A stretch of 64,000 bases of DNA from an uncultured Bacteroidales bacterium (GTDB lineage: Bacteria > Bacteroidota > Bacteroidia > Bacteroidales > WCHB1-69). Below, in pieces: positions 53,109-62,100 of this stretch; within the stretch, counting starts at the first letter, position 1, and each line of letters starts with the position of its first letter. Location: NCBI GenBank assembly GCA_946407715.1, contig CAMJPH010000001.1, positions 1 to 64,000 of the forward strand, in the 5' to 3' direction. Under the pieces are notes generated by a model that was not told where the DNA came from, did not search any database, and was given only the letters and a program-made list of their open reading frames with translations. Made by a program: the position numbers and the translations under genes.

Positions 53109-53820
53109 CGCCTCCGCCTTCAAGTATCTTCCTGAAGAGCGGGTTGAAGGGTTCTGCTTCAACGAGAACCTGGTTGTGGGTCACTGGGTGGTCGAAGTAG
53201 AGCCGACGGGCGTGCAGGCAGATGGAGGCATCGAGTTCGGGACGTTTGGCACCGTACTTGATGTCCCCTTTGATGGGGTGCCCGATGTGTGAGAGTTGTG
53301 CGCGGATCTGGTGGTGACGGCCGGTATGCAGTTCCACTTCCAGCAACGAATACCGTTCCGAATGCGCTAACAAAGTGTAGTCAAGTTCGGCATATTTCCA
53401 GCCTTCTTTCTCTGTGTCAGAAATATACGATTTGTTCTTCTCCGCATTTTTGAACATGTAGTTCACCAATTTCCGTTGCGGAATCTCCGGGATGCCCTCC
53501 ACAATCGCCCAGTAGAACTTGTGCATCTCATGCGCCTTCAACAGTTTGTTCATGCGGTCGAGAGCCTTGGATGTGCGCGCGAAGGCAATCGCACCGCTCA
53601 CCGGCCGGTCGATACGGTGGATGAGGCCGCAGAAGACGTTGCCTTCCTTCTGCTTCTGCACACGGATATAGTCGCGCACCTTCTCCACCAGCGGCTCCGC
53701 ACCCGTATCATCGCCCTGCGCCAGTTCCCCGGGCAGTTTGTTCATGATAACCAAGTGGTTGTCTTCGTAGAGAATGCGTTTGGTGAATTCCTCTCGGGTT
53801 TCAGTATTGTTCTGACTCAT
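53095..53820 (-). CDS. RluA-family pseudouridine synthase
   Basis: A 241-residue protein with the catalytic region [21 protein letters not shown], where the Asp is the nucleophile, and a later [21 protein letters not shown]. It converts uridine to pseudouridine in rRNA or tRNA. There is no S4 domain, as in the short RluA types. It overlaps panB upstream by 20 nt. The target position is unknown. Confidence 0.92.
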   Translation of the reverse strand: MSQNNTETREEFTKRILYEDNHLVIMNKLPGELAQGDDTGAEPLVEKVRDYIRVQKQKEGNVFCGLIHRIDRPVSGAIAFARTSKALDRMNKLLKAHEMHKFYWAIVEGIPEIPQRKLVNYMFKNAEKNKSYISDTEKEGWKYAELDYTLLAHSERYSLLEVELHTGRHHQIRAQLSHIGHPIKGDIKYGAKRPELDASICLHARRLYFDHPVTHNQVLVEAEPFNPLFRKILEGGGVEEY

Positions 53821-54622
53821 TCGGGAAGCTGTTTTCTTTCACATCGGAGATATAGTGCTCGATGGCGCCCACAATCTCCTCGCTCAGATTGAGATAGCGA
53901 CGCAGGAAACGCGGGGTGAACTGCTGGGTGATGCCCATCATGTCGTGGAAAACGAGCACCTGACCAGACGTGTGGCGACCCGCACCGATACCGATGGTCG
54001 GGATTTCCAGACTCTCCGTCACCTCTTTGGCAAGGGAAGCGGGAATTTTCTCCAGCACCAACCCGAAGCACCCGTGTTCTTGCAACAACAAGGCGTTCTT
54101 GCGCAACTGGTCGGCCTCTTCTTCAGACGTGGCGCGCACAGCGTAAGTACCGAACTTGTTGATGGACTGCGGGGTGAGACCAAGATGTCCCATCACCGGG
54201 ATACCAGCACTCAGAATGCGGTCGATGGACTCGATGACCTCCGAGCCGCCCTCCAGCTTGATGGCGTCGGCGCCGGACTCCTTCATGATGCGGATGGCCG
54301 AGTTGAGTGCCTCCTTGGAGTTGCCCTGATAGGTGCCGAACGGCATATCCACCACCACAAGGGCACGCTTCACGGCGCGCACCACCGACGAGGCGTGGTA
54401 GATCATCTCGTTGAGCGTGATGGGCAGCGTGGTCTTGTAACCGGCCATCACGTTGGCGGCGGAGTCGCCCACCAGAATCACATCTATCTTGGCCATATCC
54501 AACAATTTGGCGATGGAATAGTCGTACGCGGTCAACATCGCGATGCGTTCGCCCTGGGAACGCATCTTCATCAAAGTGTTCGTCGTCACCTTGGTGACAT
54601 CTTGGGATAAATACTGTGACAT
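53801..54622 (-). CDS. panB: 3-methyl-2-oxobutanoate hydroxymethyltransferase
   Basis: A 273-residue PanB using ATG 54622 ([12 protein letters not shown]). It has [22 protein letters not shown] with the metal-binding Asp, [30 protein letters not shown] and [16 protein letters not shown]. It adds a hydroxymethyl group to 3-methyl-2-oxobutanoate from methylene-tetrahydrofolate, the first step of pantothenate synthesis. The 3' end overlaps the pseudouridine synthase start by 20 nt. panC and panD are not in the window. Confidence 0.95.
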   Translation of the reverse strand: MSQYLSQDVTKVTTNTLMKMRSQGERIAMLTAYDYSIAKLLDMAKIDVILVGDSAANVMAGYKTTLPITLNEMIYHASSVVRAVKRALVVVDMPFGTYQGNSKEALNSAIRIMKESGADAIKLEGGSEVIESIDRILSAGIPVMGHLGLTPQSINKFGTYAVRATSEEEADQLRKNALLLQEHGCFGLVLEKIPASLAKEVTESLEIPTIGIGAGRHTSGQVLVFHDMMGITQQFTPRFLRRYLNLSEEIVGAIEHYISDVKENSFPNESEQY

Positions 54623-54643
54623 TTTTTTCAAAAATTATGGCGG

Positions 54644-54651
54644 CAAAAATA
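54644..54651 (-). promoter_or_regulatory. -7 box of panB, with a repeat upstream
   Basis: The minus strand TATTTTTG lies 22 nt before the ATG. A TTG about 19 nt further upstream comes from the adjoining TTTTGCC repeat array. Confidence 0.45.
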
Positions 54652-54658
54652 TAATTTT

Positions 54659-54740
54659 TTAGGCAAAAGGCAATAGGCAAAAGGCAAAAGGCAATAGTTA
54701 ATAGGCCCACCCTTTTGCCTGTTGCCTTTTGCCTATTGCC
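54659..54740. repeat. AGGCAAAAGGCAATAGG repeats forming a large hairpin
   Basis: A left half of AGGCAAA/AGGCAAT units (54659-54700) faces a right half of TTTTGCC/ATTGCCT units (54713-54740), so the region can fold into one long stem. It ends at the stop of the DUF2461 gene and may end its transcripts or protect their 3' ends. Confidence 0.9.
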
Positions 54741-55447
54741 TAAACAAACTTCACCACATTCTTCATCGTCTCCATCTCCTCCATGTTGATGAGGATATTC
54801 TCGCTGAGGAAGTCGTTGACAGGCTTCATTGCGCGGAAGACGTGCGCGATGCGCTGCGCGTAGTCGTCGCGGCAGAGGTCCTTGGGTTTCAGCATGCACG
54901 ACATGGCATAGTCCTTGCAGGTGAGGTATTCGGGGTGCGGCGAGTCTTTCGGAAGACCGTTGGGAATGCGCTTGTAGTGTTCCTGCCCGATGGTCGGCAC
55001 CAGTTTCTTGAGCTCGGGTTCCTCCACAAGTCGCACGAAATCAGCCATTTGTTCAGCAACGGCACTGCGCAGCTGATGCATTTCCTTCGTGGGGAGCCAC
55101 CACACGCCGCTCGCCAGCATCACCTGCTCGGGCTCGATCTGGATGTAGTAGCCGCCCCAGTAGGCCTTCTTTCCGTACTGGTTCATGTACGCCCCGAGAT
55201 GTCCCTTGTAGGGCGTTTTGTCGGGCGAGAAGCGGATGTCGCGGTAGATGCGATAGGTGCAGTCCTTGGGGGTGAGTCCGGCAATCGATTCATCGAACTC
55301 CCCTACTGCCGCTATCACGTTCTCCACCAATATGTTGAACTGCGCCCACGCGGCATCGTACATCTCCCGATGCGCCTTGAACCACTCGCGGTTATTGTTC
55401 GGAATCAGCTCGCGAAGGAAGGTGAAGAGGATTTCGTTGGGATGCAT
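54740..55447 (-). CDS. DUF2461 family protein
   Basis: A 235-residue protein with family features NNNREWFKAHREMYD near residue 18, YRIYRDIRFSPDKTPYKGHLGAY (about residues 64-86) and GGYYIQIEPEQVMLASGVW. Members are widespread cytoplasmic proteins without a known activity. It lies between panB and the nucleotidyltransferase, bounded on both sides by tandem-repeat stretches, so it is probably transcribed alone or with its upstream neighbour. Confidence 0.9.
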   Translation of the reverse strand: MHPNEILFTFLRELIPNNNREWFKAHREMYDAAWAQFNILVENVIAAVGEFDESIAGLTPKDCTYRIYRDIRFSPDKTPYKGHLGAYMNQYGKKAYWGGYYIQIEPEQVMLASGVWWLPTKEMHQLRSAVAEQMADFVRLVEEPELKKLVPTIGQEHYKRIPNGLPKDSPHPEYLTCKDYAMSCMLKPKDLCRDDYAQRIAHVFRAMKPVNDFLSENILINMEEMETMKNVVKFV

Positions 55448-55448
55448 A

Positions 55449-55545
55449 TAATGGTTATTGGTTATGGGTTATGGGTTATTGAAGCCCGCGATTTACGACC
55501 GCCCTATTCATCGTATCATCGCATCATCGCATCATCGCAATATCA
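55449..55545. repeat. GGTTATGGGTTAT and ATCGCATC degenerate repeats
   Basis: Two short arrays follow each other between the DUF2461 and nucleotidyltransferase genes: variants of GGTTATTGGTTATG (55449-55480) and CATCGCATCATCG (55508-55542). Confidence 0.75.
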
Positions 55546-56415
55546 CTCCACGTGTTTCAGTTTCTCCACCACCTTCGGTCTGTCTTCCGCATAGGTGACG
55601 CCGAACCATTCGGCGGTGGTGGGCAGGACGCGCACGGTGGCGAAACCGCGCTGCATGACGGAGGTCACGGCGTCGGGGATCGGGAATTCGGCCTTGATGT
55701 TGCCTTCGTTGTCCTTCAGGAACTGAGCGAACATGCTCTCCAGCGTGTCGAAGAAACGCGGGGAGAAGCCCCAGAAGTTCATGGAGACGGGCTCCTCGCC
55801 GGTGAGCGGGGTCACCACGCCGTCCTCGTCGTTCTGGATGCCGTCGGCCGTGCGGGCGATCTTGCGCATCTCCTTGACAATCGTCAGGTAGCCGTTGCCA
55901 TCGACTTGGCAGACACCGCGCGAGACCGTGCCGTTCTCCGACAGCGTCTTGTCCAAACGATAGCCGACCATCGCGAAGGCGGTGGGGTCGTTGGCCGTGA
56001 CGTCGCGCAGGTAGTCGCCCAAGATCTGGAAGGGTTCCTTGCCATAGAAGTCATCGGCGTTGATCACCGTGAACGGCTCCTTGATGGCATCCTTAGCCAC
56101 GAGGATGGCGTGCGCGGTGCCGTAGGGTTTCACGCGCTCGGGGTTCACGGAGAAGCCGGCGGGCAGCATGTCGAGCTCCTGGAAGACGTACTCCACAGGG
56201 ATGACGTTCTTGTATCTCGGCAGGATGTACTCCTGGAAGTCGGCCTCCATGCTGCGGCGGATGACGAGCACCACCTTGCCGTAGCCGGCTGCTGCGGCGT
56301 ACTTCACGGAGTAGTCGAGGATGGTTTCACCATTCGGACCCATCTGGTCCAGTTGTTTCAGTCCGCCGTAGCGGCTTCCCATGCCGGCGGCGAGGATAAG
56401 TAGGGTTGGTTTCAT
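55543..56415 (-). CDS. Sugar-phosphate nucleotidyltransferase-like protein
   Basis: A 290-residue NTP_transferase-fold protein with ILAAGMGSRYGGLKQLD at the nucleotide-binding start, TVINADDFYG with the metal-binding Asp, and SMNFWGFSPRFFD. It may activate a sugar phosphate or another phosphorylated metabolite. It is outside the capsule locus, so its pathway is not clear. Confidence 0.85.
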   Translation of the reverse strand: MKPTLLILAAGMGSRYGGLKQLDQMGPNGETILDYSVKYAAAAGYGKVVLVIRRSMEADFQEYILPRYKNVIPVEYVFQELDMLPAGFSVNPERVKPYGTAHAILVAKDAIKEPFTVINADDFYGKEPFQILGDYLRDVTANDPTAFAMVGYRLDKTLSENGTVSRGVCQVDGNGYLTIVKEMRKIARTADGIQNDEDGVVTPLTGEEPVSMNFWGFSPRFFDTLESMFAQFLKDNEGNIKAEFPIPDAVTSVMQRGFATVRVLPTTAEWFGVTYAEDRPKVVEKLKHVE

Positions 56416-56450
56416 ACTATTTCGGTTTTATTTATACTTTCGTTTGTGAG

Positions 56451-56572
56451 CCCCACACTGCGCTTCGCTTGTGTGGGGTTATTAGCGCTTCGCGCGTCTT
56501 GCCCCTTCGGGGCTGCTCAAGGAAGATGTTTTGATACCCCCCTGCCCTGCGGGCATCCCCCCTGAAGGGGGG
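56451..56572. repeat. Cluster of five GC-rich hairpins
   Basis: Five inverted repeats lie within 122 bp: CCCCACAC/GTGTGGGG (56451-56478), GCGC/GCGC (56485-56495), GCCCC/GGGGC (56501-56513), GCCC/GGGC (56544-56554) and CCCCCC/GGGGGG around TGAA (56557-56572). They fill the gap between the SDR and nucleotidyltransferase genes. They look like a dispersed palindromic element and may also stop transcription. Confidence 0.9.
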
Positions 56573-56645
56573 AGTGGTGCTTCGACCGCATCTTTTGTCG
56601 ATCATCGTCCATTCGTCCTTCATTCATCGTCCCTTCATCGCATCA

Positions 56646-57458
56646 TCACATCGGTTTGATGCGGCGGGCGAGGCGGGCGCAGAGGCCGGGAAAGAACCGT
56701 TTGATGTGGGCCATGATGAGTTCGGAGCTACCGACGAGTTGTTCGCGTTTCTCCTTGGCGATGGCGTTGAAGATGATACGGGAGGCCTTCTCGGGGGTGA
56801 TGCCGCCGGCCTGGCCCGCGTCCATCTTGCCGTGCTTCCGGCCGTCTTTCTCCAGCGAGTTGACGGAGATGTTGGTCTGCACGCGGCCGGGCGTGAGGAT
56901 GGTGACACGGATGCCGTCCTTATAGTTCTCTGCCGCCACGGTCTCGAAGAAGCCGTAGAGGGCGTGCTTGGCCGACGAGTAGGCGCAGCGCAACGGGAAC
57001 CCGAAGAGTCCGGCGATGCTGGTGGTGACGGCTAACTGTCCCCCACCCTGCTCGATCATCTTGGGCAGCACGGCCTTGGTGAGGATGACCGGTGCGTAGA
57101 AGTCGATGTCCATCACCTTGCGGATGACGGCCATGTCGGTCTCCACGGTGGTGCCGCGCTGGCTGATGCCGGCATTGTTGTAAAAGACGTCGATGCGCCC
57201 GTAGGCGTTGAGCGCGTCGGCGGCGAGTTGCGGCAGCGCGTCGGTCTGCCCGAGGTCGAACGGCAGGCAGGTCACGTCTTTGGCGCCCAATCGCAGACAC
57301 TCCTCGCGCACCTGCTCCAGCAGGTCGGGTTCTAATGCCGTGAGGATCAGTCGCGCCCCCGCTTCCGCAAAGCGGAAAGCGGTCTCCTTGCCGATGCCGG
57401 AGGAGGTGCCGGTGATCCAGACGACTTTGTCGGTATAGGTGTTTTTCATTTCATCCAT
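56646..57458 (-). CDS. Short-chain dehydrogenase/reductase
   Basis: A 270-residue classical SDR. ATG 57458 (MDEMKNTYTDKVVWI) is preferred, with ATG 57449 also possible. It has TGTSSGIGKETAFRF, NNAGISQRG, the catalytic Ser in TTSIAGLFG and YSSAKHALYGFFE with Tyr and Lys. The C-terminal extension (RFFPGLCARLARRIKP) is of the type seen in membrane-associated members. The substrate is unknown. A TATTTTTG box lies just upstream. Confidence 0.9.
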   Translation of the reverse strand: MDEMKNTYTDKVVWITGTSSGIGKETAFRFAEAGARLILTALEPDLLEQVREECLRLGAKDVTCLPFDLGQTDALPQLAADALNAYGRIDVFYNNAGISQRGTTVETDMAVIRKVMDIDFYAPVILTKAVLPKMIEQGGGQLAVTTSIAGLFGFPLRCAYSSAKHALYGFFETVAAENYKDGIRVTILTPGRVQTNISVNSLEKDGRKHGKMDAGQAGGITPEKASRIIFNAIAKEKREQLVGSSELIMAHIKRFFPGLCARLARRIKPM

Positions 57459-57469
57459 ATTTATGTCGG

Positions 57470-57477
57470 CAAAAATA
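57470..57477 (-). promoter_or_regulatory. -7 box of the SDR gene
   Basis: The minus strand TATTTTTG lies 12 nt before the ATG at 57458, which would give a very short leader. Confidence 0.4.
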
Positions 57478-57567
57478 CAAAAGTTTATGGTACGCTGAAC
57501 CTCAAGTAGCAAGAACTCTGCACAAAAGTGCCGTCAATGCTGGGAAGATTCCCCTGCACATGGCATT

Positions 57568-57972
57568 CTACACTCCGATAATCTCCAGCATTTCTGCCGG
57601 AGGCACCACTGTAGGCACTTTGGGGAAATGTTTGGTGTTTCCCGTTACAAGAAAAGTACCCTCTTTGGACATGGCCACTTCGAAAAAGACAATGTCGTCT
57701 GCATAGGTGAATGGGAAATCTGTGGCTCTACGTCCCGCCCAACAACCATTATCAATTATCAGGTCAAGCATATTCAGGATATCATCCTCACGTAGATTGA
57801 ACTTGTCACGATTCAGGACCTCCTGATATTCTAGAAGAATTTCGTCGTTGAACAAAGGGACGATACGACCCTTCACCACCTGTTCCAACACTTTAACGGT
57901 GGCAGAGTCCGAATTATGTGTAATCATGGCTGACACCAGAACATTGGTGTCGAAAACGGCAAAATATTTCAT
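57568..57972 (-). CDS. PIN-domain toxin
   Basis: A 134-residue PIN-fold protein with the first acidic site VFDTNVLVSAM (Asp8), ILLEYQEVL with a conserved Glu, and TYADDIVFFEVA with the later Asp pair, then FLVTGNTKHF. It belongs to the group annotated as a PIN-family toxin-antitoxin component, acting as an RNase. Its ATG shares a base with the TAA of the antitoxin gene (TAATG at 57970-57974), so the pair is translationally coupled. Confidence 0.88.
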   Translation of the reverse strand: MKYFAVFDTNVLVSAMITHNSDSATVKVLEQVVKGRIVPLFNDEILLEYQEVLNRDKFNLREDDILNMLDLIIDNGCWAGRRATDFPFTYADDIVFFEVAMSKEGTFLVTGNTKHFPKVPTVVPPAEMLEIIGV

Positions 57973-58259
57973 TATTTGTTTCTGGTTTTGTCAATCTCTT
58001 CGTTAATTTCTTCCAAAGTCAGTTCCGGCGTATTTCCATTCTCGGCCCATTCCCGCATATTGCGGAATGCAGCCATCCTTTCGGCGACCGATTTTTTCTC
58101 ATCGGCTCGGATTTCGAAAGGGATACACCTGCGCTGCACGACTGTTCTCGCAAACACGTTAATAGCGGTGTTCACGCTCATGCCGAACTCTGAGCACAAC
58201 GCCTCAAATACGGTTTTCAATTGTGAGTCCATTCTCACTGTCATAGACACTTGCGACAT
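57972..58259 (-). CDS. RelB/DinJ-type antitoxin
   Basis: A 95-residue protein using ATG 58259 (MSQVSMTVRMDSQLK). The N-terminus is a ribbon-helix-helix of the RelB/DinJ type, with MTVRMDSQLKTVFEALCSEFG and SVNTAINVFARTVV. The acidic C-terminus would bind the toxin. A TATCTTTG box is 26 nt upstream. RelB/DinJ antitoxins usually pair with RelE/YafQ toxins. Here the partner is a PIN protein. Confidence 0.88.
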   Translation of the reverse strand: MSQVSMTVRMDSQLKTVFEALCSEFGMSVNTAINVFARTVVQRRCIPFEIRADEKKSVAERMAAFRNMREWAENGNTPELTLEEINEEIDKTRNK

Positions 58260-58284
58260 TTCAATATGATTTAAATTTACGCCG

Positions 58285-58292
58285 CAAAGATA
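58285..58292 (-). promoter_or_regulatory. -7 box of the toxin-antitoxin operon
   Basis: The minus strand TATCTTTG gives a predicted start of transcription about 20 nt before the antitoxin ATG. RHH antitoxins normally repress such a promoter. Confidence 0.55.
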
Positions 58293-58364
58293 CAAAATTA
58301 TTTCACATAGCAATCATCATGGCGAAAAATTAAATCATAGAATAGAACAGGTCCGATCAACACC

Positions 58365-58402
58365 CCATCATTCAGCATTCAACATTCAGCATTCAGCATT
58401 AT
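58365..58402. repeat. CATTCAGCATTCA tandem repeat
   Basis: Four units of ATTCAGC/ATTCAAC lie at the 3' end of the thiamine pyrophosphokinase gene. Confidence 0.85.
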
Positions 58403-59058
58403 AGTGTCCTATACACCACCACCGGTTCCTTATCATCCGCCTCCACGGTGAACGCATCGCCCATCGCCTCGTTCAAACTTCCCTCCCATAACCATTTGAA
58501 AGAACGGTTGTTGACAGGATATTTCAGCCCGATGAAGGAAAGTTTTGTGTGCAGGTTGCTCGGGAAGACGGAGACCTGCATCCCCGTAACAGAACGGAAC
58601 ATGGACGTACCGCGCATCACATTGAAGACGCCGTGCTCAGTCTGCATGGCCAGCCGCATCTTTTCGGAATACATCACTAATATGCTCAGGTTGGCGATGA
58701 AATGATCCTCGCGCAGACCACCGCAGCCCAACAACAACACGTCGTCGTATCCATTGGCCATACAATATTTCAATGCCTTCTGGAGGTCGTTGTATTCCTC
58801 GCTGCGGTCTGCGTGATAAGGGATATTGTGTCGTGACAATTCCTCGCGATCCATCGAATCCCCGTCACCCACGATGACATCCGGTATAATGTTGACGGAC
58901 AACAACTTTTGAAGCGCACCATCACAACAAATGATGCGCTTCATTTTCCGTAACAACTGTATTGACAGTTCAGACGAAGGAACCTCACCATTGGCTACAA
59001 TTGCCGTGGTGAAAGGATCGAACTCCTTCAGCCAGAACGCTATATGAGATTGATTCAT
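58399..59058 (-). CDS. Thiamine pyrophosphokinase
   Basis: A 219-residue protein using ATG 59058 (MNQSHIAFWLKEFD). A longer frame starts at GTG 59091. Motifs of the family are RIICCDGAL, VIVGDGDSMD with the metal-binding Asp residues, SEEYNDLQKALKYC and LGCGGLREDHFIANLSIL. It transfers pyrophosphate from ATP to thiamine, giving thiamine diphosphate. It stands between the toxin-antitoxin pair and the glycogen gene. Confidence 0.9.
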   Translation of the reverse strand: MNQSHIAFWLKEFDPFTTAIVANGEVPSSELSIQLLRKMKRIICCDGALQKLLSVNIIPDVIVGDGDSMDREELSRHNIPYHADRSEEYNDLQKALKYCMANGYDDVLLLGCGGLREDHFIANLSILVMYSEKMRLAMQTEHGVFNVMRGTSMFRSVTGMQVSVFPSNLHTKLSFIGLKYPVNNRSFKWLWEGSLNEAMGDAFTVEADDKEPVVVYRTL

Positions 59059-59091
59059 GTCTAAATCCAAAATAGAGCCCAAACCAACCAC

Positions 59092-59124
59092 TAATTATCC
59101 ATTATCAATTATCAATTATCAATT
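59092..59124. repeat. ATTATCAATT tandem repeat
   Basis: Three to four units of TTATCAATTATCAA lie between the glycogen gene stop and the thiamine pyrophosphokinase start. Confidence 0.85.
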
Positions 59125-59126
59125 GA

Positions 59127-62100
59127 TTAGATCCATCTCACGATATTGAAGTCCTGGTCGTGAGGCAGCAGCTCGTGGTTGGGGATGACGCGGACCGCGC
59201 AGTCCCACACTCCGATGCGCTGCGCAACCTCGGAACAGACGAACGTGTAGATGCCGTCACGCTCCGTCTCGAACACGAAAGGCACCTTGTATTCCAGCTT
59301 GGGTCTCTGGCCATGATCCTCGGCTGTGACGAACACCATCTCCACTTTCACATCCTGCGGACGCAACGACCCGAGACGCAACTCCAGACGGCATTGCATA
59401 CGGTCGCCCACGCAATAGGTGTTCTTGTCGTTCTTTGGATAATCCACTCCGACACATTCGATGTCATTCCAGCCGGCAAGGACGTTCTCGCGCCATTTGA
59501 GCAGAATCCGGACATTTTCGTTGTCATTGGCGCCCAACAGGCGGCTTCTGTTCATCAATTTATGATAGAACTTGCGGTAATAGTCGTCCAACTGGCGCTT
59601 CATGGTGAAATGTGGGGAGATCTGGGTGAAGCATTTCTTCATCATGGAGACCCAATCGGTGGGAATGCCTTGCGCATCACGATTGTAGAATGCCGCTGTA
59701 ATCTGCTCTCCGATAATGTTATAGAGCGTTTCCGCATCCAATTCGTCCTGCAAACGGTTGTCCTGATAGGTAATCTGCTCTTTGAGTGCCCAGCCGGCAC
59801 CGGGGACATAACCCTCGGCCCACCAGCCGTCTAACACACTGAGATTCAGCACTCCGTTCATCACGGCTTTCTCACCGCTGGTGCCGGATGCCTCCAACGG
59901 ACGGGTCGGCGTGTTCATCCAGACATCGCAACCCGACACCAATTTCTTCGCCAAAATCATGTTATAATTTTCCACGAAGATAATCTTGCCGATAAATTCG
60001 GGACGACGGCTCAACTCGATGATGCGTTTGATGAGATCCTGACCAGCCTTGTCGTGCGGGTGCGCCTTGCCGGCGAAGATGAACTGCACTGGTCGCTCGG
60101 GATTGTTAAGCAACGCCTTGAGTTTCTGCTCGTTCATGAAGAGCAGATGAGCGCGTTTGTAGGTGGCGAAACGACGGGCAAAACCGATGGTGAGCACATC
60201 ATCGCGCAAAGCTTTGAGGGTGGCCTCAATGAGAGCAGGCGACTCGTTGCGGGTGCGCATCTGCTCGGCCAGCATCTCCTTGATGGCCGTCATCATCTCC
60301 TGGCGTAACTCCTGCTTAATGAGCCACAGGTCGGCGTCAGGGACGTCATTTATCTTCTTCCATACCATCGGATTGGAGCAATCCTTGGTCAAACCTTCAC
60401 CAAAAATGCTGCGGTGCAGCGTCTGCCATTTCTTGTGCGCCCATGTCGGGTAATGCACGCCGTTGGTGACATAACCGATGTGCAATTCTTCTGCGAAACG
60501 ACCTTCATAGAGGTCGGCGAACATCTCCTGCGACACGCGCCCGTGAATGCGGCTCACCCCGTTGATTTCCTGGGAAAAACGACACGCGAGGATGCTCATC
60601 GAGAACTTGTCGAAGGTGTTTCCGTCGTGTCTGCGGCCGAAGCCCATGAACGTCTCCCAACTTACGTTGAACTGCTGGGAGTAGGTGGCGAAATAGGTGC
60701 GCATCAGATCTTCCGTGAAAGCATCGTGACCGGCGGGCACGGGTGTGTGGGTGGTGTAAAGCGACGAGGCCTTCACCAACTCGACCGCCATCTGACGGTT
60801 CACATGCTCATTCTGCATCACCTGCAGGATGCGTTCCAGATTCAGGAAGGCGGCATGGCCTTCGTTGAGATGGAAGATGGTCGGGGTTTCGCCGATGGCC
60901 TTGAGCATACGCACGCCACCGATACCGAGCAGAATCTCTTGTTTGAGACGATTTTCGACATCGCCGCCGTACAAGGTGGCCGTCACGCCGCGATCCTCTT
61001 GCCAGTTCTTATCAAAGTCAGTATCAAGGAGATAGAGCGGTATGCGACCGACATCCACGCGCCAGATGCGGGCGTAGAGGTTACGGCCGGGCATCGCCAC
61101 GCTGACCATGAGCCAGTTGCCATCCTTGTCCTTGTAGGGCTTGATGGGCAGTTTGGAGAAGCTTTGCGGCGGATAAAGGTTCACCTGCTCACCGTATGCG
61201 GAAATCTGTTGCTGGAAGTAGCCATAGCGGTAAAGCAGACCGACGCCGAGCATGTTCACGTTGCAGTCACTGGCCTCCTTGAGGTAGTCGCCGGCCAACA
61301 TGCCGAGACCGCCGGAGAAGATCTTCAGCTCGTTGCTGATACCGAACTCCATACTGAAGTAGGCGATACGGTCCTCCTTGCGGTTGCACGGCTCCTGCAT
61401 ATAGGCCGTAAACCGTTCATATACATTCTTCAACTTGCTAATATATTCTTCGTTATGGGCGAAGTTCTCCATTCTTTCCAGCGGCAGCAGTTGCAACATG
61501 TGAACGGGGTTTTCTTCGCATGCCTTCCAAAGGGAGGGACCGGCAATTTCCTCAAACAACTCGCGGGCCTCGAACGTCCAGCTCCACCACAAATTCTCCG
61601 ACAGTTTCTCCAAAAGACGCAGTTGCTCAGGCAGATGGGACTTCACAGAGACGCGATGCCAGTCCGGTTTCTCCACTTGGAGTTCCTGCACCATCACGCC
61701 CACATTGGAGGTCTTGTTCTGGTATTGCGCGTAACGCTCGCCGCTCTTACCCAACGCGATGTCGTACGTCTTCTCATAATTGGCGAAAAGATGCGTCCAC
61801 AGGGCTTTTTCAGCGATATTGACCGCCGTCTTGCGGATGTCGGCCATGGCCTGTGGGGTACAATGGTTGTAGAACAGAATCTGGTCCGCGATGGCCTTCA
61901 CCACCTCATCGTCGTTATGGTCGGTGCGCTGAATCACACTGACGCTCTGCTGCTGGGTGAAGTGCTCCTGCACCCACGCACCGAAACCGGCCAGCGAAGT
62001 AGTGATGGTCGGGATACCGAACGCGATGCTCTCCAGTGGCGTATAACCCCATGGTTCATAATAAGATGGGAACACCGAGAGGTCAAAGCCGATCAGCAAG

